Part shown: one piece after another, positions 53,482 through 61,706 of the stretch | How positions within the stretch are numbered: the first letter of the stretch is position 1 | Layout: every line of letters begins with the position of its first letter | Assembly (NCBI RefSeq): GCF_003095375.1 | Contig: NZ_QEHR01000001.1 | Span: 248,001-312,000, forward strand | From: Marixanthomonas spongiae | Lineage (GTDB): Bacteria; Bacteroidota; Bacteroidia; Flavobacteriales; Flavobacteriaceae | Length of the DNA: 64,000 bases | Direction of reading: 5' to 3' | The notes under the pieces: model-generated | Database searches by the model: none | What the model was told of the DNA's origin: nothing | What the model saw: the letters and a program-made list of their open reading frames with translations, nothing else | Translations under genes and position numbers: made by a program

Positions 53482-54510
53482 ATGGGATTTTTTGATTTCT
53501 TAACAGAAGAAATAGCCATCGATTTAGGAACCGCCAACACCCTCATCATCCACAACGACAAGGTTGTGGTAGATGCCCCCTCCATCGTTGCACGCGACCG
53601 CAGTACCGGAAAAATCATCGCCGTGGGCCGCGAAGCCAGCATGATGCAAGGGAAAACGCACGAAAACATTAAAACAATACGCCCGCTCAAAGATGGTGTA
53701 ATTGCCGATTTTGACGCCAGTGAAAAAATGATCAATATGTTCATCAAGGACATTCCGGCGTTAAAGAAAAAATGGCTTACCCCTTCCCTAAGAATGGTCG
53801 TTTGTATTCCCAGCGGGATTACCGAGGTGGAAATGCGCGCGGTTAAAGAAAGTGCCGAACGGGTAAACGGCAAAGAAGTGTATCTTATCCACGAACCTAT
53901 GGCAGCGGCCATTGGTATTGGTGTGGATATTATGCAGCCCAAAGGAAATATGGTGGTCGATATAGGAGGTGGTACTACTGAAATTGCCGTAATAGCCTTA
54001 GGCGGAATTGTTTGCGACAAATCGGTTAAAATTGCGGGCGATGTGTTCACCAACGATATTATTTATTATATGCGCACCCAGCACAACTTGTATGTTGGAG
54101 AACGCACTGCTGAAAAAATAAAAATCCAAATAGGGGCAGCGACCGAAGATTTGGAGCTTCCGCCCGAAGAAATGTCGGTGCAAGGACGTGATTTGCTTAC
54201 CGGAAAACCAAAACAGGTGCAGACGTCGTTCAGGGAAATAGCGAAAGCATTGGATAAATCCATACTGCGTATTGAAGATGCGGTTATGGAAACTTTATCG
54301 CAAACCCCTCCCGAATTAGCTGCCGATATTTACAATACCGGTATTTACCTGGCCGGTGGTGGTTCTATGCTAAGGGGGCTGGACAAACGACTGTCCCAAA
54401 AAACCGATCTTCCAGTTTATATCGCCGAAGACCCGTTGCGGGCAGTAGTACGTGGCACGGGAATCTGCCTGAAAAACCTGAACAAATACAAAAGTGTATT
54501 GATAAAATAA
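53482..54510 (+). CDS. mreB: Rod shape-determining protein MreB
   Basis: A 342-residue bacterial actin that organises lateral wall synthesis under the membrane. IAIDLGTANTLI at residue 12 is the phosphate-1 loop, VVCIPSGITEVEMRAV follows, MVVDIGGGTTEIAVIALGG near 157 is phosphate-2 (in part), and YLAGGGSMLRGLDKRL near 292 is the adenosine site. The N-terminus MGFFDFLTEE is amphipathic and membrane-binding. First gene of mreB-mreC-mreD-mrdA-rodA. Length normal. Confidence 0.98.
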   Translation: MGFFDFLTEEIAIDLGTANTLIIHNDKVVVDAPSIVARDRSTGKIIAVGREASMMQGKTHENIKTIRPLKDGVIADFDASEKMINMFIKDIPALKKKWLTPSLRMVVCIPSGITEVEMRAVKESAERVNGKEVYLIHEPMAAAIGIGVDIMQPKGNMVVDIGGGTTEIAVIALGGIVCDKSVKIAGDVFTNDIIYYMRTQHNLYVGERTAEKIKIQIGAATEDLELPPEEMSVQGRDLLTGKPKQVQTSFREIAKALDKSILRIEDAVMETLSQTPPELAADIYNTGIYLAGGGSMLRGLDKRLSQKTDLPVYIAEDPLRAVVRGTGICLKNLNKYKSVLIK

Positions 54511-54650
54511 ACCGCCTTGGCTTAAAAAGGGACGGCTGCACCAAAAGCATTAAAAGCACGTTTATGACATGAGATTTCATGCCTAAGTTTAAAAAAGAGG
54601 AACCAACACCATTGCCCTGTACCGCAAAACAATCCTAAAATTTAAGGCAC

Positions 54651-55478
54651 ATGCAACAGATAATCTTTTTCTTTATTCGGAATAAAAACTTCCTGTTGTT
54701 TGCTGTCTTGTTTTTTGTTTCAGTTTACTTAACCATACAAACGCATGGCTACCACAATGGCAAATATGTGAGTTCGGCCAATTTTATAAGTGGAAACGTT
54801 TTTAGCGCCAAGAGCAATGTAACCGGGTATTTTGGCCTTGACGAGCAAAACCAGCGGCTTTTGGAAGAGAACAAAAGGCTGAGAACGCAACTGGAAGCGT
54901 TAAAAAGCAGCGATGAAAGCCATGGTGCAGACAGCATCACAATCCCTTCTGGGTTCAAATACAAAAGTGCCCGAATTATCAACAACACCTATTCAAAATC
55001 AAAAAACTACCTCACGCTCCAAAAAGGGAAAAAAGACAGTGTTAAAATCGATATGGGCGTTATTTCTTCAAAAGGGATCATCGGTATTGTTAATGCCGTT
55101 TCAGAAAACTTTTCGACCGTCCAGTCCATTTTGAACACCGAGAGCCAGATCAATGCCCGGTTAAAAAAATCGAACCACTTTGGTACGTTGACTTGGGACA
55201 CCAAAGACCCAAATATCGTTCAGTTAATAGACATTCCCAGATTGGCTCCCGTAAAATTTGGTGACACCATAATCACTGGCGGAAAATCGACCATTTTCCC
55301 CGAAGGAATATTAATTGGCACCATACAAGAATACAACCTTGACGAAGCCGATAATTACTACGATCTGCAAGTTAAGCTGTTCAATGATATGACCAACTTA
55401 AAACACGTCTATTTAATCGAAAATACGAACAGCGAAGAAATCCTGCAACTCGAAAACCAAGTAGAACATGCAGAATAA
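54651..55478 (+). CDS. mreC: Rod shape-determining protein MreC
   Basis: A 275-residue protein anchored by one N-terminal helix (FLLFAVLFFVSVYLTI), then a coiled coil (DEQNQRLLEENKRLRTQLEA, residues about 65-90) and the beta-barrel domain with KGIIGIVNAVSENFSTVQSILNTESQINARLKKS (in parts) and GDTIITGGKSTIFPEGILIG. It links MreB to the penicillin-binding proteins in the periplasm. 140 bases follow mreB, and the end overlaps mreD by 11 bases, indicating coupling. Confidence 0.96.
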   Translation: MQQIIFFFIRNKNFLLFAVLFFVSVYLTIQTHGYHNGKYVSSANFISGNVFSAKSNVTGYFGLDEQNQRLLEENKRLRTQLEALKSSDESHGADSITIPSGFKYKSARIINNTYSKSKNYLTLQKGKKDSVKIDMGVISSKGIIGIVNAVSENFSTVQSILNTESQINARLKKSNHFGTLTWDTKDPNIVQLIDIPRLAPVKFGDTIITGGKSTIFPEGILIGTIQEYNLDEADNYYDLQVKLFNDMTNLKHVYLIENTNSEEILQLENQVEHAE

Positions 55479-55974
55479 CGCCATTTTAATAAATGCCTTA
55501 CGCTTTGTGCTGTTGGTTTTATTGCAGGTATTGCTGCTCAACCACATTAATTTTTTAGGATATATCAACCCTTACGGCTATATCCTTTTTATAGTGCTTT
55601 TTCCGCTGGACGGCAACAAAGGGCTATTGATTTTTCTAAGTTTTTTATTAGGCTTTTCCATAGACATTTTTGGCGATTCGGGCGGGGTGCATGCGGCAGC
55701 TTCTGTGCTTATCGCTTATGTGCGGCCTTGGATACTCAAATTTTCTTTCGGCATCAGTTATGAGCACAATAACATAAAAATCTACAAGACCTCTATGGCA
55801 CAGCGGTTTTCATATATTTCCATATTGGTGCTACTGCATCATATTATTCTGTTTAGTCTTGAAGTATTTAATTTTTCCCACATACTTTTAATATTAAAAT
55901 CAACGTTATTTTCAGGAATTTTTACTATACTGCTATTAATGAGTTTATTAATTTTATTCAGCAGGAAAAACTAA
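55468..55974 (+). CDS. mreD: Rod shape-determining protein MreD
   Basis: A 168-residue membrane protein with about five helices. Motifs: VLLQVLLLNHINFLGYINPYGYILFIVLFPL (in parts: LLNHINFLGYINPYGYI), FLLGFSIDIFGDSGGVHAAASVLIAYVRP (in part: DIFGDSGGVHAAAS). The short charged residues in the cytoplasmic loops are typical. It overlaps mreC by 11 bases and is followed by mrdA after 56 bases. Part of the elongasome; normal length. Confidence 0.93.
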   Translation: MQNNAILINALRFVLLVLLQVLLLNHINFLGYINPYGYILFIVLFPLDGNKGLLIFLSFLLGFSIDIFGDSGGVHAAASVLIAYVRPWILKFSFGISYEHNNIKIYKTSMAQRFSYISILVLLHHIILFSLEVFNFSHILLILKSTLFSGIFTILLLMSLLILFSRKN

Positions 55975-56030
55975 CGACCACGATCAATACAATATTAATT
56001 AAAGCCCCATAAAGAAAGGGAGTTCCCAGC

Positions 56031-57893
56031 ATGCGCAAAATTTTATTACTTGTTGTAGTCTTGATCACCGGCGTGGTTTTTGCCGGACGTTTGTTCTATT
56101 TACAAGTGTACGACACCTCATTTCAGCAATTATCGCAGAACAATGCCGTAAAAGTACTTTACGACTACCCACAGCGCGGCTATATTTTTGACCGTAATGG
56201 CGAACTGTTGGTCTCCAATCAACCGTCTTATGACGTGATGGTCATCCCTAGGGAGGTAAAACCATTGGACACCACCGAATTTTGCAAATTGCTTAAAATC
56301 ACCAAAGGCAGGTTCGACACAATTTTGCAAAAAGCCCATGTGTATTCGCCAAGATTGCCTTCGGTGGTGATTCCGCAGTTAACAAAATCTGAATATGCGT
56401 TTCTTTCTGAAAAGATGTACAAATACGAAGGGTTTTATATCCAAAAACGTTCGTTGCGCGATTACCAAGTAGCGCACTCGGCCAACGTATTAGGCTACAT
56501 CGCCGAAGTGAATAAGCGCATCATTAAAGAGAACCCGTATTACCAAATGGGGGAGCTGATAGGCAAACAAGGCGTTGAACTTCAATACGAAGAATTGTTG
56601 CGGGGCGTAAAAGGCGTTAAATACATCCAGAAAGACCGGTTTAACCGGGACATTGGCCCTTTTAACAATGGCGCTTTCGATACCCTTCCCAAAAAAGGAA
56701 AAGACCTTACCCTTACCATAGACGAAAAGCTGCAAGAGTACGGCGAGAAATTGATGGTCAACAAACGTGGCGGTATTGTGGCCATAGAACCGGAAACCGG
56801 GGAGATATTGAGCTTGGTTACGGCACCTAACTACGATCCCGGCTTATTGGTAGGACGGGAGCGGTCTAAAAACTTTACGAGATTATGGTACGATACCATA
56901 GCAAAACCTCTATTTGACCGTGGGTTACAAGGCGAATATCCTCCTGGGTCCCCTTTTAAAACCTTAACGGCCTTAATAGGGATGCAAGAAGCCGTGATCG
57001 ACAGTCAAGAACACATTGCTTGCCACGGTGGTTATTTCTACGGAAGAGGAAGGAAACTGGCCTGTCACCGCCACCCCAGTCCATTGGCCATGGTAGGCGG
57101 TATCGCCAATTCATGCAACACGTACTTTTGTACAGTGTACAGACGGTCGATAGAAAAATACCCAACACCCCAAAAGGGGATGAATGCTTGGGAAAATCAT
57201 CTGGAAAGTTTTGGCCTCGGTCATTATTTAGGCTATGACCTGCCCAGTGGCCGACCTGGCAAAATACCAGATGCCGAAACCTATAACCGTATGTATCCCA
57301 ACAATAATTGGTATGCCACGGCGACCATATCGAATGCCATAGGCCAAGGCGAGGTGTTGATGACCCCCATTCAAATGGCCAATTTTACTGCGGCCATTGC
57401 CAACCGGGGTTGGTATTACACACCACATGTGATAAAAAAAATAGAAGGAACCGATACGATACCCAGTGAATATACCACGAAGCACCAAACCACCATAGAC
57501 CCAAAATATTTTGAACCTGTTGTAGAAGGCATGCACCAAGTTTATACCAGCGGAACCGCCTATTACATTGGTATTCCCGATATTGAAATCTGCGGTAAAA
57601 CCGGTACTGCTGAAAATTTCATCCGGGTGGACGGAAAACGCATGCAATTGACAGACCACAGTATCTTTGTAGCATTTGCCCCTAAAGACAACCCAAAAAT
57701 AGCTTTGGCCGTTTTTGTTGAAAACGGGTATTGGGGCTCTCGCTGGGCTGGCCGTATCGCTGGATTGATGATCGAAAAATACTTGAAAGGTGAAATTACC
57801 CGTAAAGACATGGAGAAGTATGTTTTAGAAGGTAGCTTGGAAGAAGAATATGCCAAACCCTACAGTGGCGAACCTTTTAAAATAAATAGGTAA
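56031..57893 (+). CDS. mrdA: Penicillin-binding protein 2 (elongation transpeptidase)
   Basis: A 620-residue peptidoglycan transpeptidase of the rod complex. One N-terminal helix (KILLLVVVLITGVVFAGR in part), a dimerisation domain, then the transpeptidase: active-site Ser307 in PPGSPFKTL (SxxK with Lys310), SxN as SCN at 361-363, and KTGT at 523-526 in GKTGTAENF. SNAIGQGEVLMTPIQMANFTA near 434 is typical (in part). The stop codon overlaps the rodA ATG by one base, tying both products. Confidence 0.97.
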   Translation: MRKILLLVVVLITGVVFAGRLFYLQVYDTSFQQLSQNNAVKVLYDYPQRGYIFDRNGELLVSNQPSYDVMVIPREVKPLDTTEFCKLLKITKGRFDTILQKAHVYSPRLPSVVIPQLTKSEYAFLSEKMYKYEGFYIQKRSLRDYQVAHSANVLGYIAEVNKRIIKENPYYQMGELIGKQGVELQYEELLRGVKGVKYIQKDRFNRDIGPFNNGAFDTLPKKGKDLTLTIDEKLQEYGEKLMVNKRGGIVAIEPETGEILSLVTAPNYDPGLLVGRERSKNFTRLWYDTIAKPLFDRGLQGEYPPGSPFKTLTALIGMQEAVIDSQEHIACHGGYFYGRGRKLACHRHPSPLAMVGGIANSCNTYFCTVYRRSIEKYPTPQKGMNAWENHLESFGLGHYLGYDLPSGRPGKIPDAETYNRMYPNNNWYATATISNAIGQGEVLMTPIQMANFTAAIANRGWYYTPHVIKKIEGTDTIPSEYTTKHQTTIDPKYFEPVVEGMHQVYTSGTAYYIGIPDIEICGKTGTAENFIRVDGKRMQLTDHSIFVAFAPKDNPKIALAVFVENGYWGSRWAGRIAGLMIEKYLKGEITRKDMEKYVLEGSLEEEYAKPYSGEPFKINR

Positions 57894-59164
57894 TGGCGGC
57901 AGGCAAAGGTTTGGTAAAATTAGATTGGCTTACCATTTTTTTATACATAGCGTTGGTGGCCATGGGCTGGATGAACATCTACTCTGCCTCTTTAGACACT
58001 ACTGCAACCAGTTTTTGGGATTTAGACCAAATTTACACCAAACAACTGCTCTGGATTTTTATGAGCGTCATTCTCATTGTTTTTATCCTCGCCATAGAAG
58101 CCAAATTTTACGAACGGTTTGCCAGTGTTATTTATCTGGCTTCTCTGCTCTCCCTGTTAGGGCTGTTTGTATTTGGAAAAACCATTGCCGGTGCAACCGC
58201 TTGGTATTCCTTGGGAGGAGTAAGCCTCCAGCCTAGTGAGTTTGCGAAAGCAGCGACCGCTTTGGCTTTGTCCAAATTTTTAACCGACATACAGGTGGAC
58301 ATCCATAAATTTACCGACCAGCTGAAAGCCTTCGTTATCATAGCGTTGCCGGCCATCCTTATTTTGCTGCAGCCTGATGCGGGAAGTTTATTGATTTACG
58401 TCGCGTTTATCTTCCCACTCTACCGGGAGGGGTTGCCGTTCATCTACCTATTATTTGGTTTTTTCGCAGCTTTTTTATTTGTGTTAACCTTGGCGGTCGG
58501 GGCGTATTGGGTAAGTGGGATGGTGTTGCTCCTTGCCGTCTTCATTTTTATGGTGGATTTTTATAAATTCAAACGGAAACGTCCCAACACATTAAAATAC
58601 ATCGTTATTGTTGCTGCCTGTATTGGGTTTTCATTTTCGGTAAACTATATATTCAATAATGTCTTTCAGCAGCACCAGCGGGACCGTTTCAATATTTTAT
58701 TGGGGAAAGAGGTAGATTCCAAAGGGATTGGCTACAACCTCAACCAAAGTGAAATAGCCATTGGCAGTGGCAGATGGCTGGGCAAGGGCTGGACCGAAGG
58801 AACCCAAACCAAAGGTAAATTTGTGCCCGAGCAGCATACCGATTATATTTTCAGCACTGTGGGCGAAGAGTGGGGCTTTTTGGGCAGTATGGTAGTCGTG
58901 TTTTTGTTTGTAGGCTTGATCGTTAGGATTTTGATATTGGCTGAACGTCAAAAAAATGCGTTTAGCAGAATTTATGGCTACAGTGTGGCCTCCATCCTTT
59001 TTTTCCATTTTTTTGTGAACATTGGCATGGTCACGGGGCTTTTCCCCACCGTGGGCATCCCCTTGCCCCTTTTTAGTTACGGCGGTTCTGCCTTATGGGG
59101 CTTTACCATCCTTATATTTATTTTCATTAGGCTGGACGGCGCCAACTCGTATTACGGCCTGTAA
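57893..59164 (+). CDS. rodA: SEDS-family glycosyltransferase RodA
   Basis: A 423-residue peptidoglycan polymerase with about ten membrane helices. Conserved SEDS elements: SLQPSEFAKAATALALSKFL, ILLQPDAGSLLIYVAF with the catalytic Asp region, EQHTDYIFSTVGEEWGFLGS near residue 305 and GLFPTVGIPLPLFSYGGSALWGF near 383 (in parts). The family's usual length. Last gene of the mre operon; the stop is followed by a convergent nuclease gene after 44 bases, with no clear terminator between. Confidence 0.96.
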   Translation: MAAGKGLVKLDWLTIFLYIALVAMGWMNIYSASLDTTATSFWDLDQIYTKQLLWIFMSVILIVFILAIEAKFYERFASVIYLASLLSLLGLFVFGKTIAGATAWYSLGGVSLQPSEFAKAATALALSKFLTDIQVDIHKFTDQLKAFVIIALPAILILLQPDAGSLLIYVAFIFPLYREGLPFIYLLFGFFAAFLFVLTLAVGAYWVSGMVLLLAVFIFMVDFYKFKRKRPNTLKYIVIVAACIGFSFSVNYIFNNVFQQHQRDRFNILLGKEVDSKGIGYNLNQSEIAIGSGRWLGKGWTEGTQTKGKFVPEQHTDYIFSTVGEEWGFLGSMVVVFLFVGLIVRILILAERQKNAFSRIYGYSVASILFFHFFVNIGMVTGLFPTVGIPLPLFSYGGSALWGFTILIFIFIRLDGANSYYGL

Positions 59165-59208
59165 TTTTTTTTCTGAAAATTGCAGCGGTAATTCCTTGTG
59201 AGAACCCG

Positions 59209-60024
59209 TTAACGCTTGCCCCAATCTTTTAAATTGAAAGTGGCTTCCATTTTGTGTTCTATGGAATCGGGCAACTTTGGAAAAAAATCGATTCCGGCCT
59301 GCTGTTCCAATTCATCTATGGAAATTGCAAAGTTGTAGTACGACTCACTTGTAGCTTTATTGGGAATTAAAAAAGCAATGGCTTTATGTTTCCCCTCGGA
59401 AATATCAACTATGATCTTAAAGAAAGATTCAGGAACCGAAACCCTTTCGCCGCCAATGGTTTCGAGCCCTTCTCTTAAAACACCGCCCGTAACCACATAG
59501 ACCCCATCGTACTTTTTGGCCCAATAGCGCGTTTTTTGTTCCAATCGGTTCCAGATTCCGGCATTGAATTCGTGGTTTTGCGGACTTATATTACTGGTTA
59601 AAAATGTTTCATGATAGGCGTTTTCTGAAAATTCCCGATCGGCTGCGGGAATAAGGTGCCCCCTATCGTATCCTGAATTTTTATAATTGCGCCAATCTGC
59701 CGACCCGGTTTTTACCTCGCGGTCCACTACAAAATACGGGCGTTTAAAATCATTGTTAACTATTTGGTCTTTTCTAAGCTCGTAGGCCACCCATTCGGCT
59801 TGCTCATAAGGCTCGGCGTAGGAAAGCGTATAGTATTTATGGATCACAACAGCATCATAGGTTGATTGCGGCAAATAATCATCGTTGAATTCAGAATAGA
59901 CTTCAGCGGTTTCATTGGTCATATCTGGATAAGGCTCGTTCTGCTTGTCTATATATTTTTCGGCATAATACAGACCAGCGGTGACCAAGACGACCAATAC
60001 GGGATAAAGGAGTTTTCGGTTCAT
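59209..60024 (-). CDS. DNA/RNA non-specific endonuclease (NUC1 family), membrane-anchored or exported
   Basis: A 271-residue beta-beta-alpha metal nuclease. A hydrophobic N-terminal helix (LLYPVLVVLVTAGLYYAEKYI in part) exports or anchors it. The catalytic site DRGHLIPAADREFSENAYHETFLTSNISPQNHEFNAGIWNRLEQKTRYWA (in parts: SGYDRGHLIPAADR with His123, NISPQNHEFNAGIWNRLE with the metal Asn) is complete. Family members digest extracellular DNA and RNA for food or act in defence. No immunity gene is adjacent, consistent with a nutritional role. Single gene. Confidence 0.9.
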   Translation of the reverse strand: MNRKLLYPVLVVLVTAGLYYAEKYIDKQNEPYPDMTNETAEVYSEFNDDYLPQSTYDAVVIHKYYTLSYAEPYEQAEWVAYELRKDQIVNNDFKRPYFVVDREVKTGSADWRNYKNSGYDRGHLIPAADREFSENAYHETFLTSNISPQNHEFNAGIWNRLEQKTRYWAKKYDGVYVVTGGVLREGLETIGGERVSVPESFFKIIVDISEGKHKAIAFLIPNKATSESYYNFAISIDELEQQAGIDFFPKLPDSIEHKMEATFNLKDWGKR

Positions 60025-60078
60025 TGGAAGAGTAAAATTTTACGGCAAATATATCGAATGGCCGTAAAGAAGGGAAAA

Positions 60079-60849
60079 CTATTTATTCAAAGTGTCAAGT
60101 TGCCCTTTCAACTCTTCCATAGATTGTTGCAACTGTTTAAATAAAATCGTTTCAGAAGGCTCATCGACTCCAAAAGTCAACTTGCTGTTTACTTGCCACA
60201 ATTCTTGAATATCCTTTATCGCCACCTCAATGGGGAGATATTCCGCATTCAGGGAAACCAAACGGACTTTATTGGGAGTGTTCGCTACTTTCTGTAGCTT
60301 TTTCACCAGTACCGAATCGCGTAGCACCACTATGTAAATTCGGCTATTGCTGGCTTCGGAAATGCTGGGCACGGCTTTTCCCAAAACCCATTCTTTGGGC
60401 CGGATGTTGGGCAGCATACTATCGCCTTCAACCTGAAATCCACGATAAGTGGCATTGCGGTATTGCGGTAAAGGGATATTGAAGGCCGGCAACGTATCGT
60501 ACCATTCTACATCCTGAAGGTTATGGGGATAGCCCGCAGCCGCTTTTTGGTTGACCAAGAGGATGGTGTCCTGTTCTTGTTTATCAACGGTAATGACTTT
60601 TGGACTGCTATCGCCACTGTTCAAGTTAATATATTGATTAAAACTTTTACCGAACAACCACAGCGGATTGATATTAAATTGGTACAGCAATTCCATAACG
60701 GCCTTTCCCGATATTTTGGTCTTGCCCCGTTCAATATCGGCCGTGGTGGTGCCAATGCCCAATAAGTCCGCAAAAGAATGCTGGGTATGGTTTTGCTCTT
60801 CGCGTACTTTTTTAAAACGCTTGGCCTCAATAGGTACTGATTTTTGCAT
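60079..60849 (-). CDS. LexA-like XRE/S24 transcriptional repressor
   Basis: A 256-residue repressor. N-terminal helix-turn-helix at about 10-55 (RFKKVREEQNHTQHSFADLLGIGTTTADIERGKTKIS, in parts) and a C-terminal S24 domain: self-cleavage site AAAGYP (Ala105-Gly106), catalytic Ser144 in VEGDSMLPNI, and catalytic Lys183/184 in DSVLVKKLQK. The start at ATG 60849 is preferred: a -7 box (60853-60860) ends three bases upstream, so the mRNA would be leaderless. An upstream TTG at 60885 is in frame but lies inside the promoter. Such repressors are inactivated by cleavage when RecA is activated. Confidence 0.88.
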   Translation of the reverse strand: MQKSVPIEAKRFKKVREEQNHTQHSFADLLGIGTTTADIERGKTKISGKAVMELLYQFNINPLWLFGKSFNQYINLNSGDSSPKVITVDKQEQDTILLVNQKAAAGYPHNLQDVEWYDTLPAFNIPLPQYRNATYRGFQVEGDSMLPNIRPKEWVLGKAVPSISEASNSRIYIVVLRDSVLVKKLQKVANTPNKVRLVSLNAEYLPIEVAIKDIQELWQVNSKLTFGVDEPSETILFKQLQQSMEELKGQLDTLNK

Positions 60850-60852
60850 ATC

Positions 60853-60886
60853 CGAAGATACACTTTTTTTGGAATATATCCACAAA
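60853..60886 (-). promoter_or_regulatory. Promoter and candidate operator of the S24 repressor gene
   Basis: Minus strand: TTTG (60886-60883), 22 bases, then TATCTTCG (60860-60853), 7/8 to consensus. The block AAAAAAAGTGTAT (60870-60858) overlaps the -7 box and is repeated exactly in the divergent promoter at 60977-60989. This supports autoregulation by the repressor. Confidence 0.55.
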
Positions 60887-60960
60887 TTGATGGATTAAAA
60901 CCAAAATTTTACCTCAAAGAAAGCAAACAATTCATTAAGTTTAAAGGGCTAAAAAGACAA

Positions 60961-60994
60961 TTGAATCCCAGAAAATAAAAAAAGTGTATTTTTG
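60961..60994 (+). promoter_or_regulatory. Promoter and candidate operator of the acidic lipoprotein gene
   Basis: TTG (60961-60963), 23 bases, then TATTTTTG (60987-60994), an exact TAnnTTTG, 31 bases before the ATG at 61025. It contains AAAAAAAGTGTAT (60977-60989), the same 13 bases as in the divergent repressor promoter, followed in both by a GGATAT-like end. Confidence 0.65.
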
Positions 60995-61024
60995 GGATAT
61001 TATTAATCACTAATCACACATATT

Positions 61025-61261
61025 ATGAAAAGAGTATTTTTATCCTTTGCCGCATTGGCATTGGTTGCATCTGTTTACTCATGCAGGGAAACAAATCAAG
61101 AAAAAGCCGAAGAAAACATGGAACAAATGGGCGAAGACCTTGAAGACGCTGCTGAAGATACCGGCGACGCCATAGAAAATGCAGCCGAAGAGACCGGTGA
61201 AGCCGTGGAAAATGCTGCTGAAGAGGCAGAGGACGAAATGAAAGGGAACGACGACATGTAA
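61025..61261 (+). CDS. Small acidic lipoprotein with 11-residue repeats
   Basis: A 78-residue lipoprotein (signal ending VASVYSC, Cys20). The mature part is almost wholly Glu, Asp, Ala and Asn and falls into three 11-residue units: EDAAEDTGDAI, ENAAEETGEAV, ENAAEEAEDEM. Such hendecads form an amphipathic right-handed helix, as in YtxH- or late-embryogenesis-like proteins. It diverges from the S24 repressor and shares a 13-bp promoter block with it, so it may be under its control. A terminator follows 23 bases after the stop. Function unknown. Confidence 0.75.
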   Translation: MKRVFLSFAALALVASVYSCRETNQEKAEENMEQMGEDLEDAAEDTGDAIENAAEETGEAVENAAEEAEDEMKGNDDM

Positions 61262-61283
61262 CCCGATCACCATTGTATAGCTG

Positions 61284-61318
61284 AAAAGCCGCTCCCAATA
61301 CCGGGGCGGCTTTTTTCT
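61284..61318 (+). terminator. Terminator of the acidic lipoprotein gene
   Basis: AAAAGCCGC (61284-61292) and GCGGCTTTT (61306-61314) form a 9-bp stem (with extra CC/GG inside), followed by T's. From here to 61545 I see no gene or other clear element in the AT-rich sequence. Confidence 0.88.
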
Positions 61319-61545
61319 TTATTGAAATTTTCAGCTTTTTTTATATGATTTTCGCAATCAAAAATTAGTGCTGCACCATAACAACCGAACGTTAAATTTT
61401 CAGTTTAAAAGAACACAAAACAAGCATTTTGTCGGTATTTTATGTAATTTTGACGGATAAAGTATGGTTTTTAAGATTAAATCAACCTACAAATGTACGC
61501 AAAAGATATATTTGATTGGCTATTAGAATTTTAAGGATTTCGCTG

Positions 61546-61553
61546 TATGTTTG
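61546..61553 (+). promoter_or_regulatory. -7 box of the 40-residue lipoprotein gene
   Basis: TATGTTTG, an exact TAnnTTTG, 31 bases before the ATG at 61584. The nearest upstream TTG (61516-61518) is 27 bases away, longer than usual, so the -33 element is weak. Confidence 0.4.
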
Positions 61554-61583
61554 TATCAGAATTTAACTTAAAAACTATACATC

Positions 61584-61706
61584 ATGAAAAAACTTATGTT
61601 TATTTTAGCCGTACTTGCCTTAGCTGCAAGTTGCACCCCAGAATCGTTAGCAACAGATGAGCAACAAATTAAGAAATCAGAATACGAAGTCCCACCAAAC
61701 GGATAA
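61584..61706 (+). CDS. 40-residue lipoprotein
   Basis: A very small lipoprotein: MKKLMFILAVLALAASC gives a good signal with the lipid on Cys17, then TPESLATDEQQIKKSEYEVPPNG. The mature peptide is only 24 residues. Signal quality and the -7 box 31 bases upstream support a real gene. Its last 50 bases overlap, in another frame, the start of the next gene, so the two are probably made together. Ends in PPNG, similar to other tiny flavobacterial lipoproteins I recall, function unknown. Confidence 0.65.
   Translation: MKKLMFILAVLALAASCTPESLATDEQQIKKSEYEVPPNG

Noticed and set aside
59209-60024. Nuclease toxin of a contact-dependent or type VI system
   Set aside because: No immunity gene, adaptor or polymorphic toxin N-terminus; a simple membrane anchor or signal points to a secreted or periplasmic nuclease.
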